From assembly GCA_016711225.1 (NCBI GenBank), contig JADJTK010000009.1, positions 248,001 to 312,000 of the forward strand: 64,000 bases of DNA, read 5' to 3'. Within the stretch, counting starts at the first letter, position 1. Every line of letters begins with the position of its first letter. The position numbers and the translations under genes are program-made. Positions 43,487-52,125 of this stretch are shown here, in pieces. The notes below the pieces were generated by a model. The model searched no databases. It had not been told where the DNA came from and saw only the letters and a list, made by a program, of their open reading frames with translations. Source of the DNA: Opitutaceae bacterium. GTDB lineage: Bacteria; Verrucomicrobiota; Verrucomicrobiia; Opitutales; Opitutaceae.

Positions 43487-44398
43487 TCACGCCGCACCGC
43501 CTTTCCACGCCACGAGCAACGCGAACAAACAGAGCAGGAACGCCAGCGTCAGCAGGAACGGCACCTGCCGAAAGGCGAAGCGCGCCAACAACGACTCCAC
43601 CAATCCGACCCCGATGGTGACCACGAGCACGCCGCCGGCGAGCGCTCCGCCCGCCGCGAGCGGGGAGAGATCGCCCAGCGGGATCACCGCCTGCACCAGC
43701 AGCACGGAAAAAAGCAACAGCTTCACGGACGCGCCGTGCAGAATCGCGGCCAGCGGCGGGCCGCTGTGATCGAGCACCATCACCTCGTGAATCATCGTGA
43801 GTTCCAGGTGGGTGTTGGGATCGTCGAACGGCACCCGGCAGTTCTCCGCCAGCAATACCGTGAAGAGCCCGCCGGCCAGCAGCGCCGCGCCGGCTCCGGC
43901 CGCCGGGGCCAGGATCGTCGCCAACGACAACCCGCCGGTATGCACGCACAACGACAATACGGCAGCGATGATTGCCGCCTCCGTGAGCACGGCATAGCTC
44001 ACTTCGCGCACCGAGCCCATGCCCTCGAAGGCCGAGCCCGTCTCCATCGCAGCCCACACGGTGCAGAACCGCGCCAGCGCCAACAGGTAGATCATCAGCA
44101 GCACATCGCCACGGAAACTCAGCGCCGTGCCCCCCGGCCCGAGCGGCAGTAGCAGAGCCGCCCCCACCAGCGCCACCCACGCAACCGCAGGGGCGATGAT
44201 GAAACCGGGCGAGGCGAGCGTGCTTAGCACGACACCCTTCCGCCACAAGCGCGCCAGATCGTAGTAAAGCTGCAAGACTGGCGGCCCGCGGCGCCCCGCC
44301 ACCCAGGCCTTCACCTTGTTGATGAGCCCTGGCAGCAGCGGCGCGAGCAACAGCCACAGGGCGAGCCGCAGGGCAAAACCGAGAATCGTAATCGTCAT
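43487..44398 (-). CDS. HyfC/NuoH-like membrane subunit
   Basis: The ATG at 44398 overlaps the HyfB-like stop (ATGA) and gives 303 residues. It is a NuoH/HyfC-type protein with eight hydrophobic segments; the diagnostic loops are MGSVREVSYAVLTEAAII and AENCRVPFDDPNTHLELTMI, with the acidic residues that line the quinone or coupling region in complex I. It anchors the soluble arm to the antiporter-like subunits. Confidence 0.92.
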   Translation of the reverse strand: MTITILGFALRLALWLLLAPLLPGLINKVKAWVAGRRGPPVLQLYYDLARLWRKGVVLSTLASPGFIIAPAVAWVALVGAALLLPLGPGGTALSFRGDVLLMIYLLALARFCTVWAAMETGSAFEGMGSVREVSYAVLTEAAIIAAVLSLCVHTGGLSLATILAPAAGAGAALLAGGLFTVLLAENCRVPFDDPNTHLELTMIHEVMVLDHSGPPLAAILHGASVKLLLFSVLLVQAVIPLGDLSPLAAGGALAGGVLVVTIGVGLVESLLARFAFRQVPFLLTLAFLLCLFALLVAWKGGAA

Positions 44399-46356
44399 TG
44401 CGTCCCCTCCAGAAACACCAGCACCCCCAGTGCGGCCAGCCCCACCACCAGATAAAGAATATAGGCTTGCAGCCGGCCGTGCTGCAGCCGACGCACCGCG
44501 GTCGACACGCGCAACGCCCCCGCCGCCACAGGACCGATCAGCCGTTCCAGCACCGTCTCGGGCACCCGCTCCACCCGGTGCGCCCGTTCGGGTAGCAGTC
44601 CGCGCGGTCGGTGCAGCGAGGCTTCGGTCTGGAGCAGCCAGCCGAACCAGCCCGCGGCGATCCCGGCAAACGATCCGCCGGTGTACTGCATGCGCGCCGT
44701 GGGCGCGGCGTAACCGCAATCCCAGGTCAGTCCGTGGCGCAGTCCGTTGGCTCGAGCCCGCCACCACAGGCCGGCCGCCGCCGCCAGCGCCAACACCGCG
44801 AGCGCGACATGCACCGCGCCCAGGGTGGCCAGCGGTGCCGGTGCCGGCCCTGTGAACGCCCAGGCGGGATTCCACGTCGCACACACCCGGGCCACCACCG
44901 GCCAGAGATACGCCGGCGCCAGGCCGATGGTCACACACGCCCCGGCCAACGCCAGCATCGGGCCGAGCATCCACGGCCCCGCCTCATGGGCGTGGGCGAC
45001 GCGTTTGGTCCGTGGTGCACCGCAGAAGACCAATGTTCCGGCCTTAACGAAGCTCGCCAGGGCCAGCGCACCGGCCATCCCAAGCACGATGGCCACCGGC
45101 ATTGCAGCCCAGGCCGCCGGACCGTGCGTGATGCCCGCTTCGAAGAGGCCGAGATACACCAGCCATTCGCTCACGAATCCATTGAGCGGAGGCAGCCCGG
45201 ACACCGCGACGGCGCCGAGGGTGAACAGCCCGGCCGTCCATGGCATCCGGTGCCAGAGTCCGCCCAGCCGGCTCATCTCGCGCGTCCCCGTAGCATGGAG
45301 CACCGAGCCCGCGCCAAAGAAGAGCAGCGCCTTGAACAGCCCATGGTTCCAGATGTGCAACAGCGCCCCCGCCAAGGCCAACCGCCCCCACGCAATGTCG
45401 CCATGTGCTGCAGCTAACATTGCCCCACCGAGACCGACGAGGATCACGCCGATGTTCTCCACCGAGCAGTAGGCCAACAGGCGCTTGAAATCGTTTTGCG
45501 CAAAGGCGAATGCGATGCCGAACAGCGCGCCCACCGCACCAAGCCCGATCACCACCCAGCCGGCCTGGGGCGGCAGCGGCAGCCACCCGCTGAAACGCAC
45601 GAGGCCATAGATTCCCATCTTGAGCGCCATGCCGGAGAGCATCGCCGATACGTGACTGGGGGCGTTCGCATGTGCCGAGGGCAGCCAGACGTGCAGCGGG
45701 AACATGCCGGCCTTCACGCCGAAGCCGACCAGCGCCAGCCAGAACAACGGTGCCAGCCCGGCCTGAGCCCGCAGGTGCGGCCCCAAATCCCAACTACCGC
45801 TCGTGCGTTCCGCCACCAACGCAAAGAACGCGAACAGACAGAGGGTGCCCACATGCGAAGCCGCGAGGTAGAGCCAACCGGCCGAGCGCACCCGGCGCCG
45901 CCGATTCTCCAGCGTGATAAGGAAGTATGCGGCGACGGTGAACAGCTCCCAGCCGAAGAGGAAATGCAGCCCGTTGGCCGAGGTCAGTACGAGGCCCATC
46001 ATGAGCACCAACGCGCTCCACCACAACCGGCCGCGCCCCGCCGACTTCGGGTAGTCAGTATCACTCCAGTAGTCGCGGGAATACGCCGCCCCGGCTCCGC
46101 CAAGCACCGATAGCAGCGCGAGAAAGAGCGCGCTGATCGCGTCGAGCAACAAGTGGGGTTTCTCGCCGCCGATGAGAAATTCGCCCCTCCACTCCCACGC
46201 CGGAACGCCGCCGAGCAGCACCACCAGCGCCGCGGCCAGTCCCGCCGCAGTAGCCACGAGCGTGAGCCCGAGCCACAGCCGCGGACGCCGCAGGCCGAGT
46301 GCCATGCCCGCGATCAGCCCCGCAGCCGCCACCGAAAGAAGGGATCCGACAGTCAC
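44395..46356 (-). CDS. HyfB-like (NuoL-type) antiporter subunit, copy 1
   Basis: The start is a GTG at 46356 behind AAGGAGG; the frame upstream of it is not protein-like. The 653-residue protein has about 15-16 hydrophobic segments and NuoL/HyfB landmarks: LHFLFGWELFTVAAYFLITL, KAGMFPLHVWLPSAHANAPS, NDFKRLLAYCSVENIGVILV, HIWNHGLFKALLFFGAGSVL. The C-terminal HyfB tail GLTWDCGYAAPTARMQYTGG is present. It should pump protons or Na+. It heads the overlapping run HyfB-HyfC. Confidence 0.9.
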   Translation of the reverse strand: MTVGSLLSVAAAGLIAGMALGLRRPRLWLGLTLVATAAGLAAALVVLLGGVPAWEWRGEFLIGGEKPHLLLDAISALFLALLSVLGGAGAAYSRDYWSDTDYPKSAGRGRLWWSALVLMMGLVLTSANGLHFLFGWELFTVAAYFLITLENRRRRVRSAGWLYLAASHVGTLCLFAFFALVAERTSGSWDLGPHLRAQAGLAPLFWLALVGFGVKAGMFPLHVWLPSAHANAPSHVSAMLSGMALKMGIYGLVRFSGWLPLPPQAGWVVIGLGAVGALFGIAFAFAQNDFKRLLAYCSVENIGVILVGLGGAMLAAAHGDIAWGRLALAGALLHIWNHGLFKALLFFGAGSVLHATGTREMSRLGGLWHRMPWTAGLFTLGAVAVSGLPPLNGFVSEWLVYLGLFEAGITHGPAAWAAMPVAIVLGMAGALALASFVKAGTLVFCGAPRTKRVAHAHEAGPWMLGPMLALAGACVTIGLAPAYLWPVVARVCATWNPAWAFTGPAPAPLATLGAVHVALAVLALAAAAGLWWRARANGLRHGLTWDCGYAAPTARMQYTGGSFAGIAAGWFGWLLQTEASLHRPRGLLPERAHRVERVPETVLERLIGPVAAGALRVSTAVRRLQHGRLQAYILYLVVGLAALGVLVFLEGTQ

Positions 46357-46537
46357 CGCGGGGCCTCCTTCATGAGAGCGTCGGCGCCCTGTTGCCTCAT
46401 GCAGTGGGAGTCTGCTCGCAGACGTTTCCCCGAGGGGCGCTGCTCCAGCACACCCTGCCCGACACCGCTGGCCTCCGGAATTGCGTGCAGGCACGCTCCG
46501 CCAACGGAATCCTCCCTGTCGTTTCTCCTCATCACCT

Positions 46538-47239
46538 TCACGATTTGCCCGCCCCGCCCGCGCCCGCCGCGGCTTCAGCCGCGGCGATGGCCTTGAAGAT
46601 CTCACCGTCCGGCGCGCCCTGAATGACCAACTCACGCAACACGCCGCGGCTCAGCAACCGGCTGAGGCGGCCAAGCAAGTCGAGGTGCGCGCGTGGCGAC
46701 GGCGCGATGAAAAAGAGCAACCGAGTGACCGGTACGTCGTCGGGCGGGGGCTCGGGCAGCTCCAAGGCCTCACGCAACAACAACAGCGCGACCGTGCCCG
46801 AATCGCGACCGAGTGCGAGTCGGGCGCTCGGATGCGGCAGGGCGAAGCCTCCGCCCACCGGAGCGATCACCACGCCGCCTGGTGCCCGCAACCGTTGCGC
46901 CACCAAATTTCGGATCGGAGGCGTCGCCCCCGGAAGCGCATTCACTACTTGCTCAAACACGCTCGCTACCCCGGCGGCCGGCACGTCGCGCCAAATCTTG
47001 CCCGCCTGCAACAGCGCTACCACTCCTCCCCCGCTCGCCACACTTGAGGCCGTGGGGGCGAGAAACCCGGCTTGCGCGGCGAGCCCGCGTGCGGCGGCCC
47101 AGTTGGCCACCTGGGTGCGGTCGAAAAGCATCCGGTCTCGGTCCGGCGTGAAGGGCAGTCCCTCGAGGCGGACCCAGCGTTCCACCACCTCCTCCGCAAC
47201 GCCGAACGACTCGGCGATCTGGATAATGTTCAGGTACAT
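46538..47239 (-). CDS. DNA-binding/PTS EIIA (PtsN-like) regulator
   Basis: A 233-residue two-domain protein. Residues 1-55 are an excisionase-like helix-turn-helix (IIQIAESFGVAEEVVERWVR, LFDRTQVANWAAARG). Residues about 90-220 are a PTS EIIA-2-type domain with the phosphorylatable His at H136 (GGGFALPHPSARLALG). Such PtsN-like proteins sense the phosphorylation state of the nitrogen or carbohydrate PTS. No EIIB or EIIC is near, so a regulatory role is likely. Lying between two HyfB genes, it may couple expression of the complex to energy or carbon status. That link is inference. Confidence 0.8.
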   Translation of the reverse strand: MYLNIIQIAESFGVAEEVVERWVRLEGLPFTPDRDRMLFDRTQVANWAAARGLAAQAGFLAPTASSVASGGGVVALLQAGKIWRDVPAAGVASVFEQVVNALPGATPPIRNLVAQRLRAPGGVVIAPVGGGFALPHPSARLALGRDSGTVALLLLREALELPEPPPDDVPVTRLLFFIAPSPRAHLDLLGRLSRLLSRGVLRELVIQGAPDGEIFKAIAAAEAAAGAGGAGKS

Positions 47240-47384
47240 GGTGGGTAAACGGACTCTGGGGTTTGCTGACGCACGGAGCTTAGGGGGCTGAGGGGATTAA
47301 TGTCAGCCAGGAATCGGAGGTGTTTCCGGGCCGAAATCGGTCACCTTCCTTCGGTAAGCTAGAGCTGAGTTCAATGTCGCCTAT

Positions 47385-47402
47385 TTGTGGGAGCGTGCTC
47401 GC
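47385..47402. repeat. REP-like sequence (TTGTGGGAGCG family), third locus
   Basis: TTGTGGGAGCGTGCTCGC at 47385-47402 matches the arms at 2648-2672, with the small hairpin GAGCGTGCTC. It lies in the 264-bp gap between the second HyfB gene and the EIIA-like gene, where nothing else is recognisable. Confidence 0.5.
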
Positions 47403-47503
47403 ACTCGCTTCAGGGCGAAGGTCGCATGCGAACATACTCCTACGGCGAACGCCAAATTCGCTGAGGACGGTCTGCTGCGAAGTGCGCCTGCCTGCATTCA
47501 TGC

Positions 47504-49576
47504 TCAGGGATTTCCTCCTCCGATCACCAACGCGGCCAGCGCGGCGACGCCAAGGAGGAGATAGAGGATGTAGGCCTGCATTCGGCCATGCTGGAGGCGG
47601 CGCACGGCGGTGGAAAGCCGGAGCACCACTCCGCCCGTAGGCTGGACGATGTGCTCCAAAACCGTTTCCGGAGTGTGCTCCTCACGTTGGGCGCCGACCG
47701 GAAAGAGGTCCTCCATAACCGGCACGTGCTCGTGGCGCACAGTCCGCAGGATCCAGTCGAACCACTCGACGATGGTGGCGGCGAAGGAGCCGGCGGTGTA
47801 CTGCATTCGGCCAGTGGGCACCGCGTAACCGCAGTCCCAGGTGAGCGCGCGCCGCAGTCCGGCGCGCTGGGCCCGATGCCACAGCCAAGCCGCCCCCAGT
47901 GCGGCGAGCCCCGCCAGCACGAGGTGGAAGAGCGTAAGTGGCAGCAGCGGCGCAGTCGTGCCGACGGCCGTCCAGGTCGGCCGCCAAGCCTCCACCGCGC
48001 GGGCGATCGCCGGCCAGAAGAGCACGGGGGCCAACCCGATGGCAGCACACAGGAGGGCCAGGGCGATCATCGCCCCCTTCATCGCGGGCCCGCATTCGTG
48101 GGCCCTCTCGGCCGCGGCCGTCCTCGGGGCGCCAAGGAAGACTACCCCGCAGACTTTCGCGAAGCAGGCCAACGCCAGCGCGCCGGTCACCCCGAGCGCG
48201 ATCGCCGCCGGAATGGCGGCCCAGGCGGACGGACCGTGTGTGAGCGCTGCGTCGAAGAGGCCAAGATACACCAGCCACTCGCTCACAAAACCGTTGAGCG
48301 GCGGCAGGCCGCAGATGGCCACCGCGCCAAGCGTAAACAGAGAGGCCGTCCACGGCATCGTGCGCCAGAGTCCGCCCAGCCGGCTCATCTCGCGCGTACC
48401 CGTGGCGTGGAGCACCGAGCCGGCGCCGAGGAAGAGCAGTGCCTTGAAGAGACCGTGGTTCCAGATGTGCAGCAGCCCGCCGGCAAGCGCGAGCCGGCCC
48501 CACGGCGCATCCCCCTGCTCCACCGCCACCAGCGCGAAGCCGAAACCGAGCAGAATGATGCCGATGTTCTCCACACTGTGGTAGGCGAGTAGGCGTTTGA
48601 GGTCATGCTGGCCGAGCGCAAACGCCACGCCGAGCACCGCGCTGGTCGCACCGAGCGCGATCACCGCCCACCCTGCTTCCGCCGGCACGGGCAGCCAGCC
48701 GCTGAAGCGGATCAGGCCGTAGAGTCCGATCTTGATGGTGACGCCAGAGAGGATCGCGGAGACGTGGCTCGGGGCGTTGGCGTGGGCGGAAGGCAGCCAC
48801 ACATGCAGCGGAAAGAGGCCGGCCTTGAGTCCGAAGCCGATCAGGGCCAGCCAGAACAGGGGCGCGAGGTCAGCGTGGTCGCGCAGTGGACCAAGGCCCC
48901 AACTGCCGTTGTGCTCGGCCAGCAACGCGAAGAAGGCGAACAGCGCGAGCATCGCCACGTGCGAAGCCCCAAGATACAGCCACCCCGCCGCCCGCACGGC
49001 GGCGCGTTGGCGGTCGAGGGTGACGAGAAAATACGCCGCGAGCGTGAATAGCTCCCACGCGATGAGAAAATGCAGTCCGTTGGCCGCCACGAGCACGACC
49101 CCAAGATTCAGCAACAATACGCTCCACCACAGACGCCCGGCCCGCGCCGAGCGCGGATGGGCGCGATCGGACCAATACTCGCGTCCGTAGATCGCGCCGA
49201 CCCCGCCGACTACGCAGGTGAGCGCGAGGAACAGCGCGCTGAGGGCGTCGAGCCGCAGGTGCACCATTTCGCCGCAGACGGCGAAGCCGGGAGCCCAGTC
49301 CCACGCGCCGGCGTTCGGGGCCTCGGGCCAATCCGCGCCGCCGCAGAGCACGAAGACCGCGGCGGCGAGCCCGGCGACGGAGGCGAGCAACGTCGCCGCC
49401 AACCAGAGACGCGGCGCCCGGTAGGTGACCAGGCCCGCGAGCCCACCCACCGCGGCGAGGAGAAGCAATACCGCGGGAACCTGAAACGCCCAGGTGTGGG
49501 CGTAGGGCGCGAACAGATCATCGCGCCAGAGCGGCCCGACCAACGCCGCAATCGGGATGCGGGGGCAGGTACTCAT
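47504..49576 (-). CDS. HyfB-like (NuoL-type) antiporter subunit, copy 2
   Basis: A 690-residue paralogue of the HyfB-like protein at 44395-46356, alike along its length (LHFLIAWELFTLAAYFLVTL, KAGLFPLHVWLPSAHANAPS, HDLKRLLAYHSVENIGIILL, ALTWDCGYAVPTGRMQYTAG). The extra N-terminus adds one hydrophobic segment (FQVPAVLLLLAAVGGLAGLV). It is the first gene of the set. Two HyfB subunits could extend the pumping arm or be alternatives switched by the regulator between them; the sequence does not say which. Confidence 0.9.
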   Translation of the reverse strand: MSTCPRIPIAALVGPLWRDDLFAPYAHTWAFQVPAVLLLLAAVGGLAGLVTYRAPRLWLAATLLASVAGLAAAVFVLCGGADWPEAPNAGAWDWAPGFAVCGEMVHLRLDALSALFLALTCVVGGVGAIYGREYWSDRAHPRSARAGRLWWSVLLLNLGVVLVAANGLHFLIAWELFTLAAYFLVTLDRQRAAVRAAGWLYLGASHVAMLALFAFFALLAEHNGSWGLGPLRDHADLAPLFWLALIGFGLKAGLFPLHVWLPSAHANAPSHVSAILSGVTIKIGLYGLIRFSGWLPVPAEAGWAVIALGATSAVLGVAFALGQHDLKRLLAYHSVENIGIILLGFGFALVAVEQGDAPWGRLALAGGLLHIWNHGLFKALLFLGAGSVLHATGTREMSRLGGLWRTMPWTASLFTLGAVAICGLPPLNGFVSEWLVYLGLFDAALTHGPSAWAAIPAAIALGVTGALALACFAKVCGVVFLGAPRTAAAERAHECGPAMKGAMIALALLCAAIGLAPVLFWPAIARAVEAWRPTWTAVGTTAPLLPLTLFHLVLAGLAALGAAWLWHRAQRAGLRRALTWDCGYAVPTGRMQYTAGSFAATIVEWFDWILRTVRHEHVPVMEDLFPVGAQREEHTPETVLEHIVQPTGGVVLRLSTAVRRLQHGRMQAYILYLLLGVAALAALVIGGGNP

Positions 49577-49770
49577 GGGCGGGCGCCCGAGGGGAGCAGG
49601 CGTGCCGTGGAGCGGTGCTTTAGCTCGCGAGGATGAGGCTCAGCAACGTCGAGCGACCCGGGCTGAAGCCACGGACCACCGCATGCACCGACGTTGGTTG
49701 GGGCCCGGCACGCCGAGAAGGTCAGCGTGCTTGCATGTACCTTCAGGGGCCCAGCTTGTGCCTGGATTGT

Positions 49771-49836
49771 TGGTGGGGCGGGGTTTGTCCCCGCCATATG
49801 CCACGGCTGGCGGGCGTAAAGCCCGCCCCACCACCG
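49771..49836. repeat. Inverted-repeat unit with TGGCGGGC-type arms
   Basis: TGGTGGGGCGGGGTTTGTCC at 49771 and TGGCGGGCGTAAAGCCCGCC at 49808 form a composite palindrome flanked by GGTGGGG/CCCCACC. The right half repeats 36368-36392 with one mismatch. It lies between the divergently unrelated HyfB start and SulP end on the same strand. Confidence 0.6.
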
Positions 49837-49890
49837 GCAGAATCGAAAGGCCGACCCCCTCGACCTATCCGCAGAACGGCTGCCCATTCC

Positions 49891-49969
49891 GCCTTTCGCC
49901 TTCAGCCTTCGGCCTTCAGTTCCCTCCCCCCTCTCCGCTCCGCCTTCAGCGTTCTGCATTTTGCCTTCG
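49891..49969. repeat. Two short arrays of degenerate 7-bp repeats
   Basis: Four tandem heptamers GCCTTTC-GCCTTCA-GCCTTCG-GCCTTCA occupy 49891-49918, and four more (GCCTTCA-GCGTTCT-GCATTTT-GCCTTCG) occupy 49942-49969. They read as TGAAGGC/CGAAGGC on the minus strand. The remaining bases of the 49577-49994 gap show no gene. Confidence 0.6.
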
Positions 49970-49994
49970 CGGAGCATGGGGAGCGGCGTGTTCA

Positions 49995-51821
49995 TTATTT
50001 CCGGGGAGCGGGGTCGTCCCCGGGACGGTCCGACTTATGAAGGATTTGCTGCGCCCGATCAAGCGCAGCAGAAATCTCGCGACGGGCGGCGGCGAGATCG
50101 AGCTTCTCGCTGCGGAGCTGCTCCGGCGCGTTGTCGGGCTCGATCTCGGGCGGAAGGTTCAGGATGACGCGAGCCCGGGCCAGCGCGTCGGCGATGTGCG
50201 GGCAGACGTTGTCGCGGCCGATGGCATCGATGAAGCCAGCGTTCTCCATCACCGCGAGCGGTTGGGTATGCGGCGCGCTGAGGATGAGGTGTTTGCCCTT
50301 CGACTTGAGCTTATGGTGGAGGTCGATGAGCGCCTGCAACCCGGTGGCGTCGATCGCGAGAACCTTGCGCATCCGAATAATCAGGATCTCGGGTTCCATC
50401 TTCGCGCGCTTGAGCTCGTCGTCGAGCTTGTCGACCACGCCGAAGAAGAACGCCCCAAACACGCGGAAGATCAGCACCCCCTTGGGCACGGTGCGGCCCA
50501 CCAACGAATGGTGCGAGCCCTCGGTCTCGCTGGCCTCGTCGACAGCGGTGATCTGCGAAGTCTCGGCCACTCGCTTAACCATCAACAAGCAAGCCAGCAC
50601 CACGCCCACCTCGACCGCGAGGGTGAGATTGGTGAGCACCGTGAGGGCGAAGGTGGCGAGGAAGACCGAGCTGTCGCTGAAGGGCCAGCGGTGGAGCCGC
50701 AGGAATTGTTTCCAGGATACCATGCGGTAGGCGGCGACGATGAGCACGGCGCTCAGCGTGGCCAACGGCACATAGCGTAGCAGCGGCGCAGCGGCCACCA
50801 GCACGACCAGCAGAAGGAGCGAATGGGCGAGGCCGGCCACGGGGGTGCGGGCGCCGGAGCGGACGTTGACGACCGAGCGCGCCACCGCGCCGGTGGCCGG
50901 GATGCAGCCAAACAGCGGCCCGACCATGTTGGCGATTCCCTGTCCGATGAGCTCCTGGTTGGAGTCGTGGCGCTCGTCGAGCACGCCGTCGGTGACCACT
51001 GCGCACATCAACGCCTGCATTGCCACGAGCATGGCGATGGTGAAGGCCGGCTGCACGAGATCACCGAGCTGGCCGAAGTCGACGCTGGGCAACGCGAAGG
51101 TCGGCAGCGCGCCCGAGAAATTGGGAAACTGGGAACCGATGGTGCCGATCCCAAATCGATCGTGCAGACCGAATACCGTGGCCAGGAGCGTCATCACCAC
51201 CAGGCCGACCATCGAGCCGGGGACGAAGCGCGAGAGCCTCTTGGGCCAGAACCCCATCAACGCCACCGACAGCACCCCGAGCCCCACCGTGTACCAGTTG
51301 ATCACCCCGAAGCTCGCGGCGAGCATGCGCAACTTGCCGATGAACTCCACCGGCATGGTCGCCTCCAGACCGAAGAAGTACTTGATCTGCGAGCTGAGGA
51401 TGAGGATCGCGATGCCCTTGGTGAAGGCTCGAGAAACCGGGTACGGAATGAACCGGATGATCGAGCCGAGCCGGGCCGTGCCCATCACCACGAGCATCGC
51501 CCCGGCCATGATCGTGCACAGCATCAACCCGCCCATGCCGTGGGCGGTCATCACTCCGTAGGTGATGATGACGAAGGCCCCCGTGGGCCCGCCGATCTGC
51601 ACCCGCGAACCGCCCAACGCGGCGATGATCGCACCCCCGATGATCGCCGTGAACAGGCCACGCTCGGGGTTCACGCCGGAGGCGATGGCGAAGGCCATCG
51701 AAAGCGGCAACGCCACCGTCATCACGTTGAGGCCGGCGAGCAGATCGCGGCGCAGTTGGTCTTTGGTCAGACCGGAAAAGCGGCCAAGCAAGGCCGCACC
51801 CATCGAAGAAGCGAAGTTCAT
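49995..51821 (-). CDS. SulP/SLC26-family anion transporter with STAS domain
   Basis: A 608-residue inner-membrane transporter. The first 440 residues carry about 12 hydrophobic segments with the SulP signature region near the start (LAGLNVMTVALPLSMAFAIA, GGSRVQIGGPTGAFVIITYG). A STAS domain follows (about 470-570, FRVFGAFFFGVVDKLDDELK...IIRMRKVLAIDATGLQALID). SulP members carry sulfate, bicarbonate, or C4-dicarboxylates; the substrate is not evident. The tail after the STAS domain is helical and charged. It is divergent from korA and upstream of the Ehr-type set, so dicarboxylate or bicarbonate supply for 2-oxoacid metabolism is conceivable. Confidence 0.9.
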   Translation of the reverse strand: MNFASSMGAALLGRFSGLTKDQLRRDLLAGLNVMTVALPLSMAFAIASGVNPERGLFTAIIGGAIIAALGGSRVQIGGPTGAFVIITYGVMTAHGMGGLMLCTIMAGAMLVVMGTARLGSIIRFIPYPVSRAFTKGIAILILSSQIKYFFGLEATMPVEFIGKLRMLAASFGVINWYTVGLGVLSVALMGFWPKRLSRFVPGSMVGLVVMTLLATVFGLHDRFGIGTIGSQFPNFSGALPTFALPSVDFGQLGDLVQPAFTIAMLVAMQALMCAVVTDGVLDERHDSNQELIGQGIANMVGPLFGCIPATGAVARSVVNVRSGARTPVAGLAHSLLLLVVLVAAAPLLRYVPLATLSAVLIVAAYRMVSWKQFLRLHRWPFSDSSVFLATFALTVLTNLTLAVEVGVVLACLLMVKRVAETSQITAVDEASETEGSHHSLVGRTVPKGVLIFRVFGAFFFGVVDKLDDELKRAKMEPEILIIRMRKVLAIDATGLQALIDLHHKLKSKGKHLILSAPHTQPLAVMENAGFIDAIGRDNVCPHIADALARARVILNLPPEIEPDNAPEQLRSEKLDLAAARREISAALDRAQQILHKSDRPGDDPAPRK

Positions 51822-52082
51822 TGTCCGGGACTAGCGGCCCTTCCGTCCGCCGAGCGGGCCACCGCCGACGATGCGGCGGCCGACCACGACCGGGACAAGC
51901 CCGATCCGGGGATAGAAGAGTCGAAATGCCAGGAGGTGTGATTTCATGCCGTTCAGTTGCCGGAGCGAAAACGGTGCAAGTGAGACGGGTAAAGGCATCG
52001 ACCGCCAGATTGTTTCCGGGCGCAATTTCCCTCCCATGCGTGCGCCTCATGCAAAAAAGAAGCTTGTCAACGCGCACACTCA

Positions 52083-52112
52083 TTGACTCCCCCCGCGGCG
52101 GCTCCGTAATTT
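52083..52112 (+). promoter_or_regulatory. Candidate sigma-70-like promoter of korAB
   Basis: TTGACT (52083-52088) and TAATTT (52107-52112) are separated by 18 bp, directly before korA. Transcription would start about 7 nt before the ATG at 52126, leaving almost no leader and no ribosome-binding site. The rest of the 304-bp divergent gap (51822-52125) shows no gene. Confidence 0.4.
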
Positions 52113-52125
52113 CGCCAGAATTCCC

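Noticed and set aside
38258..49576. Genuine [NiFe] hydrogenase or formate hydrogenlyase
   Set aside because: The large subunit has neither CxxC pair, and no maturation (hyp) or formate dehydrogenase genes are in the window.
38258..49576. Respiratory complex I (nuo) operon
   Set aside because: HyfB/HyfE/HyfF-type subunits, absence of NuoEFG and of the standard nuoA-N order exclude it.
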